A DNA stretch of 64,000 nucleotides, from NCBI GenBank assembly GCA_902702965.1, contig CACRXP010000722.1, positions 1-64,000 on the forward strand, read 5' to 3'. The notes beneath the pieces are model-generated. The model made no database searches and had not been told where the DNA came from. It was given only the letters and a program-made list of their open reading frames with translations. This document shows, piece after piece, positions 55,329-64,000 of this stretch (position 1 is the first letter of the stretch; each line of letters opens with the position of its first letter). A program made the translations under genes and the position numbers. This stretch comes from Spirometra erinaceieuropaei. Taxonomy: Eukaryota > Platyhelminthes > Cestoda > Diphyllobothriidea > Diphyllobothriidae.

Positions 55329-56990
55329 TTTGCCTGCATGTGATTGTCTGTGACTCAGCCCGATTTTCTTCATTTACTAATTTGCCTCATTTTCACTGAG
55401 CTTCTTTGACCGGCGCCGTGTTTGTCGACGGTATACGTATATGTATATGTATGCGTTTCTAACCTATGTTCATTTCTACCTGAGGCACCTTTATTTGCAT
55501 TTACTTTCTTCCCTATTTTTTTACTAATGGAGAAAATGCATGGTTTTCTTGTCCGCAGGCAATGTTGCTGGAAAACGCCTTGATGAATTCGACTTGCTTG
55601 TATTGCTTACTTAAGTACTTCAAGTTGCGTTTCGTCTGGATGCGGGTGGTTTATGTCTTATACGGTCGCCATTTCCACTGAAATTTAAAATACCTAAATG
55701 GAGCGCAGACATCTTCTCTTGTTTTTGATCTGCCCTGAATGACTCTTTTTATCGTGGCAGTTGATTTAGGGTTAGCTTTTGGTCGATAATGCTGTTTACA
55801 GTTTTTCTGAAGCACCAATAATTTCAACCCGCAGACCTATGTATTTGAACACGTTTTATCCTGTTAAACTGGGATATTTGGAATAATTAATGATCAGAGC
55901 ACGTTTTCTGGGCATCCGGCAATCCAATATCATTGTTTTAGCTGAATAGCTCAAGCGAACTTTCAAACAAGGGTTCCCAATATTGGGAGCTGGTATGGTG
56001 GAGGACGAATCTGACTTAACTGGTCGACTTGGCAGTACTCCGCCTCCCGGCTAGTGTAACGTACTGGTCCTCCATCTCCTCTGGTGTCAGAAAGTATAGC
56101 TGATTTGAATAGAAGGAAACTGAAGGACCTGAAGTTGTCTTGGCCATCACTGTGTGCTGCTATAATTATTATCGTTCATAGCGTTCCATCACCTGAGCGC
56201 ATACCCGTGGGCGAGACTAGTTAGAGCACGTCCGTAGACGTAAACGACGCCTTCAAATATAAAAACGAAGCGTTGTGGGGTAAGGGCCGTTAAATTGACG
56301 TTGTGCTTAAAGTAATCGCAGTACGCTAATCACCATGGCCATAGACCGAATTCCCGATTCGAAAAGGGGGTGTCGTTTCAATGCACGAGTTTCACCCTGT
56401 ACTACCGTTTGAGTCTGTAAGTGTCAAATAGACTGATTTACTAAATGTTGGCGATTAATTTCCGAGGAAATTAAAAAGTTGCAACGTCTTGGCTATTGAC
56501 GCGGCCGGCCATGTGGGGCCGTGGGCGCTTCCTTGTGGTGCGTCTTCGATGGCTTGCGTCAGCGTCATCGATTTATTGATTGACCGGTATGTGCCGCATG
56601 CGATGTGCTGCCCGCGCCGGTGAATCCAGTGCGCTGTGACTCATCGGCTCCTCTGCGTGACATCGTTATCAGCTGAAGCTTGAGGTGTGAGCGGGGCTTG
56701 CAGAGCTGACAACGTCCTCTGCCTAGTTGGTTTTGGCGTCGTTTAAATGCGAATTACCTTGCTGGTACGTCAGGCCAACGAGTTGAACCGAAAATCAGAA
56801 GAAGACAATTTCATTCAGAAGACCCACTGTTCGTGCCTGGTCGGTGTACGCCCGGTCGAGGGAAGGAAACCGCCCTACTGATGCGTCTGTAGAAATGATG
56901 GCGTCTGTGTTCAACCCACGGTCGACAACCTGGGTTTTCTCGGAGAGTTATTTCAGCATACTTGGAGAAAAAATGGACGCGTGCCTTTGA
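55329..56990. other. Downstream of SAC2, nothing recognised
   Basis: 3' flank. A TATGTATATG-rich stretch lies at 55430-55455. 56410-56470 (TAAATGTTGGCGATTAATTTC, GAGGAAATTAAAAA) matches the flank of the tandem-array element at 10.38-10.4 and 11.18 kb. No polyadenylation signal was clear. Confidence 0.4.
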
Positions 56991-57019
56991 ATCTATTGAA
57001 GAAGAAGAAACTATGTGGG

Positions 57020-57500
57020 CATGTAACGACCTAACAACTACATCCTATAAATACTGCAACACCTGGGCAATTTACCACCCTCAACTGACTCACTCGTTCC
57101 GTTGTGCTTTGCGGGCTCTCTCTCTCTCGAGCCGTAAGAACGATCGGTGAGCGCCCCCTACCATCGTATATTCCCGATCGAAAGCGACAGGACAACGGGC
57201 TAGTGACCCAGTGGTTAGAGGCGTGGGCTTCAAACAAACAGGTCGCGAGTTCGAGCCTCGGGCGTTCCACTTCAGGGTTGGGTATGACTGACTGACGATG
57301 GCTAATAAGCCAGAAATGGCCATCCCAGTCTCCCTTTTCTTTGTCGGTAATAGCATACTGCCTATACCATGCGCCGCGTGCGGCTGCTGGTTGGGCTCGA
57401 GAGAGAACGCGTAAGGCACAATGGAACGAATGAGTTCCGTAAGAACGATCGGTGAGCGCCCCCTACCATTCCAGTCTCCCTTGTCTTTGTCGGTAATAAC
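57020..57500 (+). mobile_element. SINE-B copy, full unit, next to a Penelope end trace
   Basis: 57035-57075 is the CATCCTATAAATACTGCAAC motif. Then ACTCGTTCCGTTGTGC, GAACGATCGGTGAGCGCCC, head CTAGTGACCCAGTGGTTAGA (A box) and GTCGCGAGTTCGAGCCTC (B box), tail GTTGGGTATGACTGACTGAC, AATAAGCCAGAAATGGCC, TCTTTGTCGGTAATAGC, and again GAACGATCGGTGAGCGCC. The end block is therefore present on both sides. Confidence 0.8.
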
Positions 57501-58039
57501 AATGTTAGAGATATCTAGCGTCTACCAGAGCCAGGAGTGATTCCTAACATTCGGATTTTTCCCAAGCAACGATATTGCAATCACCACGGTCAGGCTGTCC
57601 TGCTGTTCGACGACCCCGATCAAAGAAAAACACTTCCAGAAAGCCTGCCTTGCAGTTTGAAGGGTTGTAGTAGGTTTGCTGTGGTGACGAAATCAAAGGA
57701 ATCGCCTATTTACGATGTCGCAGTTTTACGTACGGACAATACGCCTGGTCTTTTCTGAGCAGAAGCGTTTTTTGAATTTGACACGGTATGATCTGGTGAC
57801 CAGGAATTAATTTGTTGGGAGTTTAGTTGAGACGCGAGAAACAAAATAAGGGAATTTTCAACTATCAAGGCTAGTATGATTCATATAAATACGCCAGCTG
57901 ATGAGCGTTTGCATTCTAAAGCGTTTCCGTGCTGAAGATAATGTGATAGTTATACATAAGCATTTTAATACCTTAGGGTGAAGTGATCCCATACTAACAG
58001 CACAGGTACTAGCCGGAGGTCCATACACGCGTGTTTCGC

Positions 58040-58340
58040 CGATATTCTACCGCTTCATGACACGGCTACAAGGGGGTTCGCTTGTCAGTGGGTCCCCCAG
58101 CATTCCCTGTGTGGTTTCTGGTAGATACTCCAATTTAGAAATTGTTGCATTTTTATTTCCTTAGAAATTAACTGCGAACATGGAGTATATCAGAATGTTT
58201 ATGGTCTATAGGCTCGGACCAACGTTCTTATGTATGAATATTTGGGCCGAAGTCCATCAACGACAGCGGATAACCCGGTAATATTAATTACCTGCCGACA
58301 GGCAGTTAGTAGTATGCTTTAGGGTAAGGTGGTTCCGTAC
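58040..58340. repeat. Flank of the tandem-array family
   Basis: CAGTGGGTCCCCCAGCATTC, GAATATTTGGGCCGAAGTCC, ATCAACGACAGCGG, CCGACAGGCAGTTAGTAGTA match 10.02-10.25 kb; the tandem units are absent here. Confidence 0.6.
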
Positions 58341-58344
58341 TAAT

Positions 58345-59420
58345 AGCACAGGTAGTAGCCAAAAGTGTCTTCTTCACATAGTCGCCCAATGTTCCCAATC
58401 TGATCAGCATGTCTTTGGGTTGCATCAAACGGCGATGAATTGTTGCCTGGGGTCGATCGGAAATACCTACTCTGGCGGGTTGTAACAGTCGTGAAACCGT
58501 TGCGCTTATTTCGTACTAATCAGCGCTCACCTGCATAATTCACCACATTGTAACAGTCGCCGACGCCTCAACTATCACCGTTCCCGGAATAATGATAATG
58601 GTAGTCCTTGCTAATATTGTCATCGTTATCGACCGCAGTGGTTCTTGGCAGTCACGGGCGCGCATTTGAAACACGTGTCTGCACAGCACATATCATTGCC
58701 GCTCCACTGGGTAGCTTTTGGTAATATTGATCTTTTCAGATTGGTAACTTGCAGATCGAGTGTTTCCTGCCAAGTTAGTAACATTATTTCAACCTAGAAC
58801 CTGGGCTTGTTTCCCTGCTCTTTAATAATCGAAGGGACACCTATCTATGCCATGGGCCAGGTAGGCATCGTCAAGTTCTGTAATAAGGGACTTTGTCTCC
58901 TTTTTCGGCCCACCAACACACCCTATACCCTCCGCTAACCCGTGACGTTTCCCTCTTCCCATCTTAGCCTGTTACCTTGACTAACTTTCAGTTCGGCTAT
59001 TCGGACTAAACCCGTGTGAATTTTTCCAGCTGAGCCGACTCGACATGCCCCAAAACGACTTTTATTGCCCTTCAGGGCTGGAATTTTCAGAAGCCCGAAG
59101 CGATCGTCAGTCAGGGGAGCGGGGGGAGGGTGAATATGTGGGGATTTGGACGCCTTTTTCACCTGGATTAGCCGCACTCGTAGGTTGAGTTTATTGGGCC
59201 GAATTACGCATCTCCTCACTGACCTGTACTCGACACCGAAATGTTTGTTCGGAGTTGTACAATTGCTGATGCAACTCAGGAAGCATTGACCTTCCTATGC
59301 GGCCGATATTAGGCCTGTGCAGTTCGCGTTCTCGCACAATTGCTCAAAAGGTCTGAAGGCGTGTGATATGCCAGTATCGAAAAGCCATGGCCCTCGCAGC
59401 CAGTTATGCGCTGGAAGTTC
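58345..59420. other. Intergenic, nothing recognised
   Basis: A 94-codon minus frame at 58935-59219 has no recognisable motif. Confidence 0.35.
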
Positions 59421-59424
59421 CCTG

Positions 59425-59775
59425 ACACCTGGTTCCCTGCCGGTAGATGCGCGTGCGCTCGCGCTGGATATACAAGTGGTGGGCATGGTTGCCCAGTCAT
59501 CATCCTCGTCCTTCTGACCCCTGTTGGGGTGTTGTTATTAGTGAAAAATCCTGGTCAAGTGTATGTTGTGGGGCAGGGGGTGGGGTGGCACGCCTAGGTG
59601 CGGGTCGGGCCGTGCCAGCCACCGGAGCCCTCCTCCGCCTCCGGTGTTCTTGACTCTGTCTTGATACCGGGTCCAGGTGGAGAGTGGGAAGAGAGAGTGT
59701 GTTGGGTGCTGCGCAAGTCTACTATCACTATGCAGTAATTCAAGCGCAAGTCACCGTCCCTGGTGAAATTAGAGG
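59425..59775 (+). repeat. R3 GC-rich dispersed repeat, full-length copy
   Basis: CTGCCGGTAGATGC, GGTGGGCATGGTTGCCCAGT, GACCCCTGTTGGGGTGTTG, CTCCGCCTCCGGTGTTCTTG, GGTGCTGCGCAAGTC. It stops at about 59775, where a Penelope copy begins. Confidence 0.8.
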
Positions 59776-59812
59776 GTGTATATGGGAACAGGGTTTCGTC
59801 CATTATCGATCC

Positions 59813-60710
59813 TTACCATGGCAGTGTTAGGTTTATCACGTGGTCCAAGAGCTTACAGAGTTCTGGTTTCCGCCTCCGTATTGCAGCAGCCTCTGCAAAG
59901 CGCAAGATACGTCCGGTTGTCGCCCGAAACAGGACCTTGAATGCAACTATTGGGTCCCACGTATGGCCCGTGTCCACTAGGTGCTTTGTGACTGAGCTCC
60001 TGGGTACCTTATTTTCCACCTTAAGCAGCCACTTCGGCATATGTTCAGCTGACCGAGCTGCCAACCGCCTTTGCGTGCGCCCAATGTACTTGCATCCGCA
60101 ACTACATGTAAACTCATAAATACAGTTTGATATGGCGTGTGTAGGCAAAATGTCTAACTGGGATGGCCGTTGTGGTGCTTATGAACAAAAATTTAGAGGG
60201 GAGGTAGATGGTCACTGACTTTTTGGTACAGATATTTCTTCAGGTGTACCTTGTCTGGGATGGCGATATTTATCGATGAATTTCTCCGGATACCCATTTG
60301 CAAGAAGAACGTTCTTTAGGAAAGTAAGCTCGTCATCGATGGTATCTGAGGAGCAGATTCTGGTGGCTCTGTTGAACAGGCACAAAACCAAGTTCCGTTT
60401 TATCTGAATAAGAACGAAACTGAGGAAGTACATGTATTGTCCTTTCCAGGTGGGTTTTCGATAGATGGACCTCTGAATAGAGCCATCTGCCCGCCTACAT
60501 ACAAGAATATCCAGGAAAGGTAGTGTGTCATTTTTCTCATGCTCGATCGTAAATTTGATTTTTGCATGTGCTTTGTCCAGAGCCTTGATTAGTAGTTCTC
60601 CGTCGCCTGGGTTTTTTGATTATGGCGAAAATGTCATCCACATATTGCCTATAGAATGGGGCTCGTTGTAAGTTCCGCAGCCCTTCATTTAGCCTGAGCT
60701 ATCACCCTTC
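59813..60710 (-). mobile_element. Penelope-like element copy (subfamily A): RT YVDD region and intact GIY-YIG
   Basis: Minus strand: RAPFYRQYVDDIFAIIKKP (YVDD at 60633-60644), a frameshift, LPFLDILVCRR-type block, YRKPTWKGQYMYFLSFVLI, LFNRATRICSSDTIDDELT, FLKNVLLANGYPEKFIDKY, a break, then CIYEFTCSCGCKYIGRTQR, RLAARSAEHMPKWLLKVEN, SSVTKHLVDTGHTWDP and a terminal INLTLPW stop. Linker and nuclease are in different frames, so it is inactive as it stands. The nuclease frame itself (111 codons) is unbroken. Confidence 0.85.
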
Positions 60711-61965
60711 AAAAACTGGGTAACCAATCAGTCATCGGCTGAGAGGCACTATCCAGGTAAACACACACGCACACTCCTCACATGCGTGAGAGTGCCCTGG
60801 CGTCAAACATCTAACAGTTGACTGCCCGTTTCCTCAATCACAATGCTATCTCATTTACATTTACCGAACTTGGAGTATTATATTTATACTAGCGCTCTGT
60901 TGTTTGTTTAAAATTCTTTTTCATTGACCTCGTTCGAGTTTCGGCGGGAGCCAAGTGGAATGTTTTTGATTATATGCTCCACCCACGTCATACGTGAGTC
61001 TCACCAAACTTTAATCCTCTACCCTCGACGTAAATATTCGCCTCTGACCACAAGGGTGGGAGTGTGACGGTGTGTGGCACGTAGGAGGGGCGGAAGAGGC
61101 AACTGGTGGTTGTGGGATGGCGTCACTGAGTTTTTTTCGCCTGTACTTGAGTTTGCTAATCTTTCCAATCTGTGTGTAGTTATCCTTGACTGCTTTTTCT
61201 CCCTCTCCAGTGAACTGCCAATCTGGGACTTGCCGTTTAGAGCAAACGCTACCGTAGTAGAACCTGTGGCCTGGCAAGCCTCGACGACAAACGGAGCACT
61301 GGAGGCAATTTCATACCGTTCTTGCATCCGCTAAGCTGGCCCCACACCGCTCGCATGCTCTTACCAGGCGCACACAACCAGTAACAGCCTTAATTGGCTA
61401 TTCGGCACACAAGGATTCGTGTACGCGACAAGTCAATAATGCTGTTGTCTGATTGGCTGGGCGTGAAAGTCACCCCACAAATCGCGAACGTTGGGCCTAC
61501 GCCGCAAGGTGGCAACACTTCCATTACTTACCCCAGAAAAGAATAGTCAAAGCGTACCAAGAGATGTCCACAAGTACAACAAACTCTCCGGTGAAGTGTA
61601 TAAAAGAGAAGTGGCTTTCGAAGTTGAGGACTATCACACAGACAAAATTGGGAATTTTCATTGGTTCGGATCCAACGCGAGGACACAGGCATTAAAGGTG
61701 CAGAGAATGAGTTGCGGGATGCCGACTGACTTGTTTTAGCGTACCAAACCAGGATCTCATGCCAGTAAAAAAAACAGTCGGCCGATGCACTTGGATGTTC
61801 CGGAACAACCGCTTTGATTGGGGCTTTGAAATCATTCTTAATGAAGTTCGGTTATCTTTTATTCCAAACCTCTCTCGGCTGCAGAAACAAGTTTCTAATC
61901 AGTAATTTTAGGAGCTAGGATCAGTCAGTTCGACCATCGGTTTCGATGATGTCCACCGTGTGCTT
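60711..61965. other. Intergenic, unrecognised frames
   Basis: Overlapping 80-100 codon frames on both strands around 61.0-61.35 and 61.45-61.74 kb, without recognisable motifs. Confidence 0.35.
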
Positions 61966-61969
61966 CACT

Positions 61970-62210
61970 GTTGCAGCAGCAATGGGAGCAGGGACGGTGA
62001 CTTGCGCAGGGGTTTATAGTGCCGGTAGACTTGCGTAGCATCTACCTACACTCTCTCCTCCTCCCTCGCCCGAGCCCGGTGTCAAGGCAGAGTCAAGAAG
62101 ACCGAAGACGAGAGAGGCCGCAGGTGGATGGCTCGGACGGATCCTCACCTTGGCGTTCCACCACACCCCCTGGTCCACACAACAAATAACCAGGATTTCA
62201 ACCAATCACA
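61970..62210 (-). repeat. R3 GC-rich dispersed repeat
   Basis: GACTTGCGTAGCATCTACCT, CCCGGTGTCAAGGCAGAGTC, AAGAAGACCGAAGACGAGAG and CCTTGGCGTTCCACCACACC are the reverse complement of R3 blocks. Confidence 0.65.
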
Positions 62211-62289
62211 ACAGAGATTTGGAGGCTGGCACGGCCGAAGCCGCACCTGGGCGTGCCGCCAACGCCTGGCTCGGATCCCACACTGTGAT

Positions 62290-62465
62290 GGGAGTGCCAT
62301 AAAGGCCACATTAAAAAGGAGCCATTACAGCCTGACTCTCAGACTGCCTCCGGTCAAGGAGGAGGTCCAAGATACCCCGTCAGTTGGCAACCTTCCAAGC
62401 CACGGCTTTTAGCGCACCGTGATAGCTTCAAGCGCGTCAGATTGATTATAGTGAGGAAAATGCGC
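62290..62465 (+). repeat. R4 dispersed repeat
   Basis: GGCAACCTTCCAAGCCACGG, CTTTTAGCGCACCGTGATAG and ATTATAGTGAGGAAAATGCG, the clearest R4 copy. Confidence 0.6.
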
Positions 62466-62469
62466 TGTC

Positions 62470-64000
62470 GTCGACCTCACTCTCCCTTTCCACTCCCACA
62501 CCCCAGCCGCTGTCCGAGCCGGTCAGCAGACTGGAGTGGGGAATGGGCGCGGTGGCTGTCATGGTCGACTGACCATGGAGAGCGACTCGAATTCGCCGTA
62601 AGCCGCGGTCTCCGTCGGCGAAGGTGGGCGCGTAAAGGCGATGTCGATGTGGAGATCCATCCCGTCACCGGCTGTCCAGCGGAGTGCAGAGACGAACCAC
62701 GTCACGACGGTGCCGACGCAAGGTTCCATCCGACCTTCCATCCAGCGGAATCCGCAAACTCCGTGCACACGGCACAGCGCACAGGGCCCCCTCACCTGGT
62801 TTAGCCCGCCGGTCGAGACGGTTGCCCGGGGTGTGGCCGCTGAGCAGAGTCCAGCTACGTGGAGCCACAGGGGAGAGTTGAGTGCCAGCAAGTGGACGCT
62901 AGGCGCAGTCTCACCTGCAAGCAAGTGAGCGACCACCACGACCATTACGTGAACCCACCGCTGACACCCCTACACCCCGGAGCTAGGATAACAAACGCGT
63001 CACATAGTAGGTCCAGTAAGCGCTGGCCACCATAATTCAGCTGATGGCCGCATCCGTTCGGTTTAAAGATTTCCGCTCGGATTTTTCCGTTTCCCTGTGA
63101 AGATGGCCTCAGGAGGAAGAGGATAGAGGAAAGGGGGAAAAAGGAGGGGGAGGAGGAGGAGGAGGAGAAGGAGGAGGAGGAGGAGGAGGAGGAGGAGGAG
63201 GAGGAGGAGACCAATTCCGTTTAGACAGTCGTTCATCAACAGATAATGACCAATCCGCTGCGTAACCAGTGCTATAAGGGGTCTCTGTCGTCTGTATCCA
63301 CGTGCTATCGTGTTTGCCTGCTTCATCCTCCGTGTTCACTCGCTTGAGTCGACAACGACCAGGACAGCACCGCAATATGCGGACACAATCGGTTTTACAG
63401 TAGTAATTCGTCCTTCATCACGTGAGCAGTGAATGGCGAACCCAACGGCAAAATGAGTATGATGACAGCCAACATGACGCTGTTGGCACACAAAAGCAGT
63501 TGTGCTAGAACTCCATTCACTCCACTGCGTGATACCGGGGGAACAAGCACGAAACCCTGAGGTCCCCATGCAAGTGCAAGGTGGATTGATACCGTTTTTC
63601 TGAGCCCACTTAAGAAGCATTCCTGCGGAGTTTTTTGTCCGAATGACCCATTGACAAGCTGTAGTTGTGCACAAGAGATCGTATATACCAAACTTCAGCT
63701 AAATACAATTAAGCCGTGGCTGGCCGATTTCCAGACTGCATACAGCAACTGGTTTTTTAAACACATGGGTCACGCTGTCAGAGCGCTCTATTCACCGAAA
63801 ACACAAACACATACGGACTACACGTTAATGTGGCTTCATTACACGAGGGCGATGCCAAGCTCCTGAGATAGGCCACGATTTGGGGTTTGTGGACGCGGCA
63901 GACATTTCCTAAAGTGACATGCAAACCTGCATCAAGACTCCTACGGGTTGCGATGTCACGGAAATCAGGTGTCACGACCTAACACCCCTAATAGCAAGTG
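62470..64000. other. Intergenic, GC-rich block and unrecognised frames
   Basis: 62500-62930 is GC-rich with overlapping frames on both strands (62-128 codons), typical of frames opened by composition. 63336-63690 has two overlapping minus frames of 112 and 98 codons without known motifs. Confidence 0.35.
63138..63212. repeat. (GGA)n microsatellite
   Basis: About 22 GGA/GAG triplets with a few interruptions. Polyglycine, polyserine and polyproline frames here are artefacts of it. Confidence 0.9.

Noticed and set aside
62442..62945. Overlapping 95-128 codon frames on both strands
   Set aside because: The block is GC-rich, which opens frames by chance; no motif on either strand.
63063..63375. 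Frames with poly-Leu, poly-Ser and poly-Pro runs
   Set aside because: Translations of the GGA microsatellite.

Overview
This is eukaryotic, intron-rich DNA. It has no operons, no ribosome-binding sites and no dense open frames. About 5% of it can be assigned to one protein-coding gene, and most of the recognisable remainder is decayed interspersed repeats. The abundance of Penelope-like retroelements, tRNA-derived SINE-like repeats, kilobase-scale introns and GC near the middle of the range suggests an animal with a large repeat-filled genome. My best guess is a parasitic flatworm, possibly a large-genome tapeworm. That assignment is inference and rests on no taxon-specific marker.

The gene is on the + strand and runs from before the window to 55328. 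It is an orthologue of the inositol phosphatase SAC2/INPP5F. I recovered sixteen exons by combining similarity to the family with GT-AG sites and reading phase: the catalytic CX5RT exon (1118-1238), the rest of the Sac domain (4605-4733, 12159-12229, 19234-19357), the hSac2 homology domain (25783-25859, 28126-28265, 28551-28649, 31731-32145) and a long low-complexity tail (34198 to 55328). Every junction keeps phase except one gap between 19357 and 25783, where at least one exon coding for the first half of the hSac2 domain was not found. The N-terminal part of the Sac domain lies upstream of the window.

The introns (285 bp to more than 7 kb) are crowded with repeats. (1) There are about seventeen fragments of Penelope-like elements, with reverse transcriptase YVDD boxes and GIY-YIG nuclease domains, from at least three subfamilies. 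Most are broken; one open frame of about 290 codons remains at 43109-43984. (2) One SINE-like family consists of two tRNA-like modules pointing away from each other (near 6.6-7.1, 44.1-44.5 and 50.8-51.1 kb). (3) A second tRNA-derived SINE has a different head and a conserved tail (seven copies or parts). (4) AT-rich foldback elements with long inverted ends occur near 4, 16, 17.6-18.2 and 25 kb. (5) An array of a roughly 123-bp unit at 10.4-11.1 kb is enclosed by inverted repeats. (6) A GC-rich dispersed repeat (R3) is present in more than ten pieces. (7) Degenerate CCTAAC tracts sit beside another inverted-repeat element (4.8-5.2 and 53.1-54.5 kb).

Downstream of the stop codon (55329-64000) I see only repeats, one more Penelope copy and unrecognised sequence. 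I found no convincing new defence, biosynthetic or regulatory system. The most unusual structures are the divergent paired tRNA-like element and the tandem array closed by inverted repeats.
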